Shown here one piece after another: positions 32,050-44,600 of a stretch of DNA of 64,000 bases. The notes under the pieces are model-generated. The model worked only from the letters and a program-made list of their open reading frames with translations. It had not been told where the DNA came from and did not search any database. Positions within the stretch are counted from its first letter, which is position 1; each line of letters starts with the position of its first letter. This DNA comes from Gracilaria gracilis (lineage: Eukaryota > Rhodophyta > Florideophyceae > Gracilariales > Gracilariaceae): contig JARGSG010000031.1 of NCBI GenBank assembly GCA_030374805.1, positions 372,001 through 436,000 of the forward strand, read 5' to 3'. Both the position numbers and the translations under genes were made by a program.

Positions 32050-35000
32050 ATGTCATCAAAGTTACTAATTTGTAATGCTCAAACGTCTCGTCTTCTCGAT
32101 GGAAGGCACGTTTTTCTCTGTCCCAAAACAATTCTACAATCGCCGGCTACATCTTCACTTAAACACACATACGATCTTCTGCGAAAAAAGCGAAAGGAAT
32201 TGGACGCTTTCGATGATGTCATCGATGCCACCCTGTTTCAAAGTGCTACCGAAATAGCTACTGTCTCAGATTTTGATTTGCATTCTCTATGTCTATCAGA
32301 GTTGATGAACTTATGTGACGGATTTTCTTCCGTGACATTCAATGTGTCGAAACTCTTTAGCTCAAGAGAATCTAAAAACGCTCTCGTAAAGCACAGTGCA
32401 GATCCTACAAACATCTTATCCATGAGTGCTAGAACAGATGTTTTGAACAGATCTCGAACGTCTCTCACCTGCCCCAAAAGACGCCTTTGAGGTTTTGAAG
32501 TCTGCTGCTGCGCGAGCAACCAGACCCACTGATATGGTCTCGGTTTCGGCAGGGGATGTTTTTTTCCGAGGAGGAGCCGGCCGCGAAGATGCGAAGAATG
32601 CCTTAGCCAAACGTGTCATTGAGAAGGCAGGTATCAGCGGTTTCAGAATTTGTCGAAGATCTTTGAAAGTGGCCGCACTAGTTCTCAGGGATCTGTGCAA
32701 CTTACTGTGGAAATTAGATGGACATTTAGATGCCATTGAGAGCCGTAGGAGGCTCCCTAGTACAGCGGAACGTTTCAGGACACTGATCGGGGGAAATTCT
32801 ACTGAGTGCAAGTTCAACAAGTGGAAAGACAAAAAGAAAGCTCCTCCGAGACTATCTTTATCTGATCTCGCAAACCAATCAGATGCTTTGAACACTTCCA
32901 TGGAGGCTCTGTTATCCTCTAATTACAAAGCCAAGAGGGGTAAAAAGGTGCGGACAGATCGATTTATTTCCTCTATTTATGCGTTATTGGAGTGTGTCAT
33001 ATGCTATCAAGATCACATGCGCAAAACAGCACTGTCTCAGGAAAAGGCAAGAAGCTGCAATGCGAGCGTCTCCTTTAAGTTTCAAACGAGTTCTTCAAAT
33101 GAAACAGATGACTGTACCACACGCGCAGGGACTGTCGAAGCTTTCAAGGGAAGCTGTAATAACATTCACAATGATCTACGGAATCTGATTGAAGAGCTGT
33201 GTTGTGCCGGTTTTTATTCTGTGATCAAACTAGACTTTGACAGGCATTCCACACTTGAGTCAAATTTGAGGAGCTTGGATGGTTCTGTACCGGTGAAGAA
33301 CGTTTATTTGAAGCAATCTCAAATTCGAAAAGCGCAGTTCAAAGCAAGAAAGGGTATTCTCAATAATGGTATTCCTTTCCCAATTGGGTACTACCAAAAC
33401 AATATACCAGGGTCTGTGGGTATTTTCGTCGGTCTTTGGAGGATACCTCTATCAACTACCGCTCGTTCGGAACACAGAAATGGGCAAGCAGTACTGGTTG
33501 CGTCGCAGCTAGTTCGAAAGATTCTATCACGACAGCAGTCCCTCATTTACTCACAGGCTATTCAGGCTATCGGTCGCTCACGTGGAAAGCTAGGCGCAGC
33601 TTCCGCGCAGGCATGTTTAGAAGCATTTGGGTTTCGACAGTGAAAAGGACAAACCAAGATCATGCTCGCATAGCTCGTGCACTTGTGCACATATTGGGTA
33701 TCAGTAACAACATCGGCTCCACACAGGAAGAATACGTCATATCACTAGCAGAAGATCTCAGGTTACACAACGATGCTGCCAAAAATGAAAAGCTTTCCAA
33801 ATTCTTCGAAGCAGGGCGATTGTTTCTGGATAGTGCAGTGAGTTCCACAGGGGCTCGGGTGGATCAGAGACGTGCTGCAGACAGCCAAGGGTCGAGAATG
33901 TATATGCCTGTTGCAATGTCAATCCCAGATTTGATGAATCGCATCAAAACATACGGCGAAACTGTTCTTGGTTTAAAGGTTGGCACCGACTTCATTTTGC
34001 CATCTCATGAGTGGCTGCGGCTTCAGTTCCAACCGCAACGTACAGATACACTACAAGCTGCCAAATTTACCGGACGTCTTGGGCTACATCGTGCTGTGCA
34101 AAGTCGCACAATAAGGAGTGATCAAGAGGACTGTCATTTCGTTCGCGCTTTATGGCAGTACGTACGCCAATGGTCTCATCCCCTGGCTATCTCGAAACAT
34201 GAAATGCTACTATCTGTTGATGACAAATGTGGCGTTAAACTCGGAGAGCCGGGGGTGCCGATCACTGCTGTCCAACGCCGCAGTAAGAAAAGTATACACA
34301 TTTATGATGGAAAAGGAAAGAACGAAGTCCTACTAGCTGCTGACCATGACTTTCAAACGTCACCCTTACTCCTTCTGTTTCCTTGTTTATCAACCCACCT
34401 ACCGACCCACTTGGGTCCTACTGCAGGGGAGCACCTTACCTATGCATCAAGAAGGCTGTGTTTCAAGCATCAAACCCTTTCAGACATGCTGCTGAACTTT
34501 CACATGCAGTTCGAGACCGCTACAAACAAGGCCTGGTTCCTCCTGTTCTTGTCGTCTTTTCTGACGGCGGTACAGACCATCGAACAAACCTGTACTCCGT
34601 ACAATTGGGCTTCTTATGGTTAATGGTTGAACTCAATCTAGATGAGGTGGTTTGTGTACGGACGGCTCCAGGAGACTCCTGGGTCAATCCTGCGGAACGA
34701 AGAATGGCAGATCTGAACATTGTGTGGGAAGGAGCGTCGTTTTCGAGAGGGAGTTGTAGCGAGTGCGAAGGGATACCACCTGACCATGCCCGATGGTTTG
34801 AAAAACGCATGAAGTCTGTATCTAGCATGAACGGAATTCGAAAACTAAGAGAGCATGAGGATGCTCTGTCGAACTCGATTGACATACCTACAATGATTAA
34901 CGCGTCTGTTGAGCCGGTTATTTGTGCAATGACAGAGGCTGTGTCGAGACTGCAAGTTACTGCGAACGAGTCTTGGACTGTACTCAAAGCTGCAACAGAG

Positions 35001-37267
35001 CAGGAAACTAACAGGGTCATTCATTTTATTCAATCTGAGGTTTGCCCACAGCCTGACAGTGAACGTATGCAAGCTTCACATGTGGAAGGGACAAACGCCG
35101 AAAAGATATTGAACGCACACAAGGTAGAGAATAATCGTTATATGTTTCAATTGCGAAACAATCTCGTTACCTCCTCGACTTCTTGTGTCGATCAATGTCC
35201 ACTTTGTGCCTTGAAGCCTCGGTTATCTGAACATGTCTCCAATAAGCTTGCCCCTATTCCGTTCCCTGTCAAGCAAAGTGATGGGAATTATGCCGCGTTT
35301 GACAGCATTTACGGAAAGCCTGAAGCAGAAAAGCCCCCAATAGATGCGAAAAGGAGCCTTGCACCGCGTTCGAACAAGTTATCTATGGCTGGAACGGCTT
35401 GTAGAGGTATGATTGAATGCAGCAACTGCAGAAAGCCACGTGGTATGTACTCGAGATACAAGGGTCAATTCAAGAAAGCGGAAGACCTATTAGATGCATC
35501 AATCGATGATCTCAAGTATATATGAGGTACACGCTTCCTCTTTTCAGACTCCCTCTCAGAAACTCACGCACAAAAATTGAAGGAGCACCCCGCAGCCTGT
35601 AACGCCAAAGATTCTAGGCAAGCTTTAGATCAACTACGTACTGCGGTATATGTCGAAGGAGAGCTGTGCTGCGATGATCAGATAGAAGAAGGTATCTATA
35701 ACTCACCACATATTAACATTGCTGCAAAGGATGTATGCTGTTTCTGTGGCTTGAAAGGCTCAGTGTCTCGGGAGAACAGAAAGATTTCAACCAAAGAGAA
35801 TAGCAGTGGTGCTTCTTTGAAATCTCAGGAATCAAGGCCGTTCTGTCGTAAGTGCAGACAAAATAACGTTCCTCGGTTCCCAAGGACGCGAAACAGGAAA
35901 CGACTCTCTGGAGTTGCGTCAAAAGTTTTTGTCAAGAAACCAAAACGCACCAATGATACTTTCATTTACCGCAAAGCCAACGACATTGTTTCCTCAGAAA
36001 CACGTCCAGTAGAAATTGCCTCTTCTTCTGTAACTGTGGAAGAGCCCTCAGCAGGGTTAGATTCAACACGTGCAGCACAGTCTGTCTCACCGGGCACGGA
36101 CGGTGCAAACGGCACTAAAAATGGAAACGCAGAACAGCAGCCTATATACCAGCCTACTGTGACTGCTGGTTCTGCCGTTCTTACTTTGGCTGCAACAGCC
36201 GAAAGAATTTCTGGCGAAGAGACAGGGTTTAGACCAATTACTACATCAAGTTCTGTGATGAACAGTGGTTCAGAATCGTTACTTCCCAGGGCCGTATTTA
36301 TGACTGACTGACTTCCCTACAATTATGAATGACTTTGACTGACTGAATCGTCCTCTTTATATCTAGTCAGTCATTCTAGTCATTGAACGCGATGACTGAC
36401 TATATACACAGATATGAAACAAAAAACGCGCCGTGACACTGTCCAAAGCATACCACAATCGGCGGCAAGAAGTCAGTACTAGTCAATACTCTGCTTAAAA
36501 GTTTAGATGTCTTTCTACCAAAGCTGTCGACGACGTTGGCAAGTTAAAAAGCTACATTCCTTGCGAACATCAAAGGCACCGTTTGATCAGGCATCTTTCC
36601 TGGCTCCATTCCTACCATTTTTTGTCTCACCGATCGTTTCAATGACCAAACGAAAGGCCTCATCACTTCCCTCACTCTTAGGAGAAACTCCAAGCATCAG
36701 GTAGACAACAGCGTTGAAGAGATTACTGCAAACTCGACCCAGTGTCCCAGAGAAAGCACTATTGCGAAAAAGCTTGTCCGTGAGCAAACCAACAAGGCAC
36801 TGTTTTGCATCCGACTGCCTCTGCCTTTTCGTCAAACTGTTCTCAAAGTTTTTCGAGATATATCCAAGAAGAGATGATGCTCCCAATGGTGCCAAATGCG
36901 CTACATTTTTTGTGATATACTTGATGACTAGATCATGACTAAATTTGACTGACTGCCGTAATAAACTAATGACTAGTGACTTTGGGGTACCCCCATTTAG
37001 TCAGTCAGAAATACGCCCCTGTTACTTCCACACGGGAAGCCGTGTGCGGCCGGTATGTCAAATTGTTATTTCGCAAAGCGAGGTATCACCTCAACACCGG
37101 CTCACAGGTGCCAGAACACGAGCTGTCGAAAACGCCCTCTTGGCCTACATAGTCTATGTAATGTGTTACGTACCAACCCCGAGCACTTACCACCTTCTTT
37201 AAGAGTGGAAGATATAGAAACTGTGTTTTTGTGTAGCGTAGAATGTGCTCAAAATTTTCAAGGGTAG
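32050..37267 (+). pseudogene. DDE-like transposase of the 6.4-kb transposon (frameshifted and interrupted)
   Basis: Five long plus-strand frames form one gene of about 1,480 codons: 32050-32490, about 32,450-33,643, 33,436-34,623, 34,360-35,525 and 35,526-36,286, then 37,030-37,267 beyond the nested element. Frame changes lie near 32,460, 33,640 and 34,365, and one TGA stands at 35,523-35,525. The core has three acidic boxes in order: LSVDDKCGVKLGEPG, VVFSDGGTDHRTN and DSWVNPAERRM, with 43 residues between the D of SDGG and the E. This fits an RNase H-fold DDE transposase. Several Cys pairs follow (CPLC, CSNC, CCFCG, CRKC), probably zinc-binding. I do not recognise a named superfamily. From memory, unverified, uncharacterised cnidarian proteins share the DGGxDH...RTAPxxSWxNPxER pattern. 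When the nested element and one duplication copy (743 bases) are ignored, the frame runs on smoothly to 37,267. Confidence 0.75.
36287..37021. mobile_element. 735-bp non-autonomous relative nested in the transposase gene
   Basis: The left end CAGGGCCGTATTTATGACTGAC and the right end, read inward CAGGGGCGTATTTCTGACTGAC, match the outer transposon ends. The flanks are an exact 8-base duplication, TTACTTCC, at 36,279-36,286 and 37,022-37,029. TGACTGACTGA-type repeats are packed near both ends. The middle holds no transposase; one minus-strand frame of 102 codons (36,587-36,895) has no recognised domain. It inserted within coding DNA of the larger element and ended its reading frame after 25 extra bases. 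Confidence 0.93.
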
Positions 37268-37782
37268 CCATAGAAGCTACTACATAAACGTTGTCTGGCC
37301 GTGGTAAATAGTTTGCTATTCTTGGACATGGTTGTGAGATTTTGTTAAGGAGAAGTGTCCAAAAAAACTCTCGCAAAAGCATGGTTAGGTACAAAAATGT
37401 GTTTGTAACAATCATACCTTTGTATCTAACTAAAATCCATCTCAAGTGACATGCATGTTTATTACTTGTTGACCGAACTTTTCCTGCCAATGCTACTCTA
37501 GCAGAGTACTGCTGCGAAAAAGGTAGAGTTAGCCATAAAGCACATGGAAACTACTATAGATGTAGAAGCTGTTGGTGTTGCTTTCAACAAGCAAAACAGC
37601 TTTGAAGTATACGTGCCTTAGGCTGGATCAGTCTGATATGGTACAGATATTGTTTGTTGAAAGGGTAGAATATGGTGCAGATAAGGTCACCCCCGCATAT
37701 GACCTTTATAAGCACATCGGCGTTTCTACCAACAAATCGCACAATTGTAAGCCCACCGACCGACCCAAACTATTTAGAAGCT

Positions 37783-37817
37783 GGAACGGAAACCAACTAA
37801 TTGAGTTGTGGTGCCCT
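37783..37817 (-). repeat. 35-bp subterminal inverted repeat, right arm
   Basis: Exact inverted partner of 31,749-31,783, 191 bp inside the right end. The perfect match contrasts with the imperfect outermost repeats and suggests selection or recent gene conversion. Confidence 0.95.
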
Positions 37818-38016
37818 TAGTAGTTTAGGACAATAACGGGGTTCCCCTCAAGCCACATTGACACTGAACCAATTGCTACAGAATTATTGTTCGAACAAAA
37901 ATCGTTCTACCCCTGTACTTTAATTGACTACTTCTCAAACTATGAAGTCAGTCAGTCATAGTCATGTGCTTTATCCATAGTAGTCAGTCAGTCAGAAATA
38001 CGGGCCTGGGTATACT

Positions 38017-38674
38017 GCTTTATATCTTTGTTGCCCTTTTGGGGTTTCATTTACATGCAGTTTGAATATGGCTGAAGTTGCCTCTTCTCGCCTGGCGAAA
38101 CCGAGCTGGTCTTTGTGTTGGTATTTGAAAACTTCGCTGAGTGTACTGAGCTACTTTTACTGTCCTCAAAGCGTGGAGATTTCTGGTCGCTTTGGAGACG
38201 GTTTGAACAGAAACGAACAACTTTCTGTTCCAAAGCGGGGCTTCAAAGCGACTGAGGTAGGCTTCGAGGAAGAAATTACCCAATTAAGCACCTAAAGGTT
38301 ATTGATAGCCACCTTTATAGTACCACCTATCAGCTATAGTATGTATAGAAAAGTAAAGCAAAAAGTAAAGCATAGAAACTGGATGACACGAAAACTGGAA
38401 TATTTTCTTGTCTTTATGTACAAACGCAACGAGATGCCTTCGTCTAAGCTGCCTTTCCTATCGGTACGGGTCCCTAATCAATGTGCAAACCATGGGGAAT
38501 ATTGCAATAGCAAAAGTGCAAGCATGAATATGAGTTAAGCAAAAGGAAACGATGATGGCATCACAGAACGAATACGAGAGAAGAGCGTCCGTGACATCAG
38601 GAGATCTTCAACGGCTGTAAAGTATATAATTGACAAAATACAAACGAGTGCTCGGCAAGTATACACTCACCTCT
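38017..38674. other. Spacer between transposon and ferlin gene
   Basis: AT-rich DNA with only short frames. It continues the pre-insertion sequence left of the transposon (31,428-31,591). The last 100 bases probably include the 3' untranslated end of the ferlin gene. No poly(A) signal was assigned with confidence and no gene is seen. Confidence 0.5.
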
Positions 38675-41600
38675 CTAATCCTCAGCCTCTTCATCTTCTC
38701 TAGTAACTGTAGCCGCTTCCACTTCCGCCTGCATTCTTGCTGTTCGAGCAGCGGATACCATTGATAAACGAATTAGGACGAGCAGGCCGCATACGCCTCC
38801 AGCTGCGTACCATTGCCACGGCGTCAGCATGAACACGAATTGCACAAACATAGGAATGAAGGGGAAAATCAATAGCACTGTCGCAAGTGTCCACTGTAGG
38901 TTCTGAATGGTGCTCAGAATCAGGTAATTGAAATAGGGCACTGGGTTATACAGAGAGAAGGCAGCGGGTCGGAAAGGAACAGTCAAGACGTAGTCCTCAT
39001 GTTGAGTTTCTCTGTAGCCGCCTCTACCCTCAAAGCACTTCTTCTTGGCGGCCATTTCCGCTGTGGTCAGTTCAAACGACACTTGGATACGAGTTTGAAC
39101 TTCGGGGTGGTTCGGATGTTCCATGTTCACCCACTGCTTCTTCTTGATAATGGGTTGCTGTGTCGTAACAATCTCATCAAACAATGATCGAAGCTTGATG
39201 TCTGCCACAGCACAAAGCTGGTCGGAACCAAGCCCAAGACTCGTGTCATCAAAGATCTGAAGCTTAAGACGAGGCTTCACGTCTAACGACGGCAACTGCA
39301 ACGACCACTTCAATCTCCAATTGAACTCAGCTATGCCATCTGCGACATACTTGCACGTATCAGTCCTTCTCTCGTCCTCTGAACGATTACCAAGACGTGC
39401 CTGAACATAAAAGGCGCAAAGTTTGGCCGGGTCATTCTTCGCAAGTCTGTAAGGCAACACGCAGTCCATGATCTTGTAGATTACAACCCGCATTTCGTAG
39501 GTTCGTTGCGGAGGTTTCGAAATAGGCACGGGTCGGAACATCTTAGGTCTTTTGTCAACCTCTTTCGCATCGAATATGTCAATAAACATTTCCAACTGGC
39601 CTTTGAGATTCACAGACTCTTCCGAATATAAGGAACGAGTTTCCACAGGGGTTCTCGCAAGAGAACGCCATGCAGAGTTGTACCAGCGCGCATCAAGGTC
39701 GATGACGGTTTCACCTATCGTCTCTGACCAGCCAAAGCCCAACTTGCCAATGTTCACTGGCAGTTCCCGTTGGACCCACCCAATTCGAGGGTTTCCTTCC
39801 TCTGTTTTTGTCATCATTGGATAACTAATCGGTAGGACGGCTTCCGGCAGCATTCGATCCTTAACCTCAATCCGTACAGAACCTCCAGGCATTTTCACGC
39901 GGCTCTCGAACATTTCAAAGAAGTTCGGGTTGTCGTCATCTGTAATGGGGTTGTGCTTTTGAGTGTAAAAGTCTGGATACCCCCCATAAAACCTTGCAGT
40001 TAAGTACGGGTTGCACTGAGCACCAATTTGCTGCAGATTTATGCCTCGAAGCACATATACGCGAACTACGACTTCTGTAGGCACGAAGACGCGACCAAAT
40101 GATCGGAGCGATGTCAAGCGCACTTTCCTGCTTTCGTCATCTTCTCTTTTCCCTACCTCAATGACGTCGAGACGAGCTTTGACCTTCCCCACCGCGGGCC
40201 GTGAGCCTTCCAGCGCTGCTCTCTTCTTTTCCCTTGTGACGAGAGTACGAGTGCTACGTACCTCGTCGAACGGAAGAATAGGCGGAAATGCAGCTCCGTT
40301 TCGTTGACCTTGGTCGGTGTACTGAAGCCTACCGATCGTGTTGCCCAACGACCGGTTATCGCCGCGGAAAAGCAGGAACTCACCGTACGCAGGTTCGCTG
40401 AAGTCAGATTCCAGTTCCACTGGGCAGTACCCTCGGCTCTTTTTCAAGTACTTCGTCCCGTCATAATCAATCTTGTCGTCCTCAACTCCCAGAAGCGATG
40501 CGAGTGAAACATCCTCGTCGACCTCAATTCCCAAAGCTTGAGCTATATCAGGCATCGTGTCTGCAAGTACATCGGCGACCTTGTACTTCATTGCACGAAT
40601 AGGCGCTAAGGCCGCAGAAATCTTCTCAGCAACACCACCATCCGTCTTCTCCTTGCTCTTTCGTTCTTCTGCTGTGCTCCTCTCTTTGTCCTTGCTCAAA
40701 AAGCCAACCTGCAGGACGTTTTTGCTTTCGTGCATAGTCAGCATATTCTTTCGCTCCCGACGCTCATGGAATTTAACCTCATGCAGACGAAGTGACTTCG
40801 TTCCAATCGGCTCTTCTCCGGCACGTTTTGCGCTGTTTCGGAAATGGTAGTTTCGACTGCTGTCGTATAGCCGTTCCGGTACCGGCGCATCGGTACCAAA
40901 GGAGTCATCAATAAGCGTTTCTCCAGTGAGAAGTCTCCGGTGATGTTCAGAAAGCCATTTCTCAAGCGGCACACACGCGGTAGCCACGACATCTACCGTC
41001 TCGGAGTGGTCATAGTCAGCAAAAACATACATGTTCAGCGCCGGCGCCAAACGAAGGTCCTCTGGTATTTGGATATCCAAGACAAGTACATCAAGGATAT
41101 TGCAGTTACCTTCATATGCCCGTTGCTGCAGTATAGCACCCCTTTTCGACTGCTCTGGCCTGAGTGAGACAGCCGAAATAGCACACTCTACCCATAGCTT
41201 ACCGACTGCGTATCGAAGGAACTTAATGTCACGGAGACCGACCAGAGAAATCCTCAAAACGGAGTCAGAGCGTATTGGAGATGGTGGTTGAGGCATGGGA
41301 CGTTCAATAGCAACTTCTGTAGGAATGAGTTGGAAATCAGCAAGAATCTCACCAACTACAACGCCGGGATTCACAGAGAACACGGGATACCACTTTGCAA
41401 ACTGAAGAGAAGGCTCAGCCGTATCTAACTCCGCGCATGGAATAATTGATCTTCCAAGGTATTCCATAATCTCTCCGTCATCATCGTCGTATATCAAGAC
41501 ATTAACATTGGGCTTTCGTTGTCCTTCTCTCATGTTGATATCTGTAACTTCTACCGCTTCTTCCCACAATGGAGATACAGTTCGACGGCAGAGCACGGAA

Positions 41601-44600
41601 CCAGGACTTCTCTTGTCTCCCATGGCAACCACGAATCTCGGGTCTGAAAGGCCGTCATCGTCAGCAGCTGGAAGGTTTCGCCCTTGAATAATTAAAGCGC
41701 GTAAGGTGTACGATCTTTGAGGCCCGAACGGCATCGAATAAGTGTAGGTCTTGGGAACAGTTACCATTCGATACATCTCCTCTCCATTTGGAGATGGCCT
41801 GGGACTTGATATGGCAGTCTTCTGATTCACGGGCCTTATTTCGTCCTCAGCATTCGCTTTGAGTTCAGCCTGCGAAACATCGTCGACTTGAAGCGGTGCT
41901 CCATCAACACTGGGGGTGCCAACAACATCCTGCGATTCGTTTCTGGTAGGATCATAACGCGACAGGCTGGCAAACATAAGGATGCTTCCTGGAACGCTAT
42001 TGTCGTTGGCATCCAACACGTTATTCCCTGGATAGTCCATAAACATCCACCTTGGATCTCGCTGTCCACATATCAAGTGCTTAGCAGGGAGCCTCAAGAA
42101 TGCCTTTGGTTGCCACTCTGAGTCATTCTCATCTCCACCTCTTTGCTCTGCAGCGGTGTCTTCTTTGTCGGCCAAACGTTCCTCAAGATCTTGTACTGTA
42201 GAAGGCTTTCTAGCAGATAGTGTGATAAACATGTCTGGAATTTGTTCCACATCCTCGGGAAATTGCATGTTCGGAATGAACACAGCAGAACGCTCTTGCC
42301 ACTCGACACACATGCTTTGAATTGTGGGTTTCTCCATTGTTTCGCCAAAGTGATAGAGTCCTATTCGACCGTCTACACGAACAGACCAACCGTCTTTGAG
42401 TGACAACTCGGTAGCGCGAAGAACGCCGACCTCCAGCTTATAGAACTGGAGCGTCGGCCGGGGTGGAGGAGGACACGTTCTCACGAGTGGCGCGGCAACA
42501 TCACCCGGCTTTGCCCCAACGCCTATCAATACTCTTCCACGGAACGCAACGCCTTTGTCATACGGGTCAGCTTCTCCTTGAGGCTTTCCATAAAAGTTGT
42601 AGTAACGTGGTTTCATGAGCGCCACAGTTCGAACACGGTCCCCTTCGTCCTCATCGTCAGCAGGATCTCCACGAACAACTGCAGTCGTCATATTCTTGAA
42701 TAGCTCTTCGAACGACACATTTACTTGCCCGATGAGCTTGTCCGCCCTGAAGGGATCTTGCAGGCGAGGCATCACCTTGTGGTACAGCGTCAAGCTGATT
42801 CCCTCTTGAGCAACTCGATCATTGATGACGGTGAGAGGAAGCACATATTCAGCATTCCATATGACGCGCCTTTGCGGGTAAACACGACAAGCTGTGCCAA
42901 TATTTGGATCAATAATGTCCTTTGCTTCGGCGATGAAAATCTTGCTGCGGCGCTCCTCCCATCCGGAGTAATTGAAGGAGACATAGCCTCGAATGTTGTC
43001 GCGATAGCCAGCGCCCACCATATTTGGAAGCATGTCAGCCCAACCCACTGTTATATGGACAGCCCAGTTCTGATATGAGATCTTGGGTGTCTTAAGAACA
43101 CTACTCTTCAACAGATTGCCCGACGACAGTTCTTCTGTGTCTTCAACATCATCATGGTGAGGCGGCGATCCGCCGGGTGGCACAACGGTGATAGACATTT
43201 TGATGAAGCCAGCTGGGCGTTTGCCTCCATGAGGATCCTGCAGCGCGAACCACTTTCTGTACACTTCATTGCCAGGAAGATCGAGCATTCGCTTTGCATC
43301 CACTGTGTACACGCCAATCTTCTTCGGGGCGCCAGTGCGGTTCCAATCCATTACTTCAACGACGATCTTCTCATCCTCAAACTCGAGCCCAGTACGTACG
43401 CTAGAGAAAAAGAGTAATTGGTTCACCATGCAGCTGAGCGTCTGTCTTTGTCGCCCCGTCTTCTTGGTAATGCCCATCACGGTGGCACACACAAACGGGT
43501 CAGAGCTGCCCGTATTATCAACACCGCGCAGATTGCGCAACTCAAAGACGTTGACCCTGACCGTCCACTCGCCATTGGGCAGGCGGCTGAGCATCTGGCG
43601 GTACGAGTAGCTGCTGCTGTCCACAGGGGTGACTCGCGCTGAAGCGCGTAGTACCGCAGCGCGATACTGCTCGCAGCCAAGCGCATGCAGCGGTATCCGT
43701 AGTTCAGAGCGCGTAATGCCGTCCATGTCGGCGCCAACGCCGATGCGAAGCGCACTGAGGCGGATTTCGCCAATGACCGCGGTGGGCGGAGAGCCGCGCA
43801 TGAACCGGCGCGCACCGTCGTTGGCATAGATGGGCAAGCCATGTCGACCGCGGAGCACAAGCCGAACGGGAACGTCAAAAAAGCCACCCTTGACGAGGGT
43901 GGTGTCCGCCCGCAGCGGCAGTCGCACCTCGCCTTGCAGCGTGTAGTTATCAAACGACGCGCCGAAGCCCTTCCAATTGGCGGAGGTAGACACGTCACGG
44001 ATGACTGAACGGTCGATGACCATGTCGTTAAAAATCCACTCCACCCACACGCTGGTGTACTTTGCATGCAGCTCGGCCAAGTGTCGCAGGCAAATCTCCA
44101 CATGGAAGAAGTGCTCGAACATCTCGCCGGCGCCATCCGAGTGCGCGGTGACGCGCTCTGCCACGCGGTCGGCGTCGAACTCCAGCCCATGGCCAGACGG
44201 GGGCGACACCAAAGCGCCCGCCTCCGACACGACGAACGCGTGCCCGCGGTCGCGTTTCTGAACAATGGTGTCGTCTTTGGGCGACGGCGACGAGTCGGCG
44301 GCGGCAGGATGCGACGGCGATAGGGCAGCAGCAGCAGCAGCAGCAGAAGGGGAGGCGGACGGCGACGTGACGGTGACGTGATGCTGTTCGGCGGCGGTGG
44401 TGGTGACGCGAATGTTGCGAATGTTGGGGTCATAGATCCAGCCATTGATCTTGGCGTTGATCGCCAGGAGTGGTGAGTAGCGCAGCTTGGGGGTGAGCAG
44501 GCGGTCCAGCGCGACGAGGGCGGCGGTGATGGGCGGGAAAATCTTGTCGAGCGCCTTGTACACCTTGGGCATTTGCTTTTGCACCTGCAAGTGCACCTTG

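Larger units (their letters stand above)
31600..38008 (+). mobile_element. 6.4-kb DNA transposon with 8-bp target duplication
   Basis: The ends are inverted: CAGGGGCGTATTTTTGACTAC at the left and, read inward, CAGGCCCGTATTTCTGACT at the right. The flanks carry the same 8 bases, GGTATACT, at 31,592-31,599 and 38,009-38,016, a target-site duplication. TGACT/AGTCA words crowd both ends and are likely transposase-binding sites. A second, perfect 35-bp inverted pair lies 150-190 bp inside each end. The element carries one long damaged transposase gene (32,050 to 37,267) and a nested relative at 36,287-37,021. Eight-base duplications are known for hAT, P and a few other superfamilies; the encoded protein does not look like hAT or P. 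Confidence 0.92.

Noticed and set aside
37086..37490. A 134-codon minus-strand frame inside the transposon
   Set aside because: It overlaps the plus-strand end of the transposase, which continues in phase across the nested insertion.
31600..38008. Assignment of the transposon to hAT because of CAGGGG ends and an 8-bp duplication
   Set aside because: The transposase lacks hAT signatures, and the acid boxes and Cys pairs are different.
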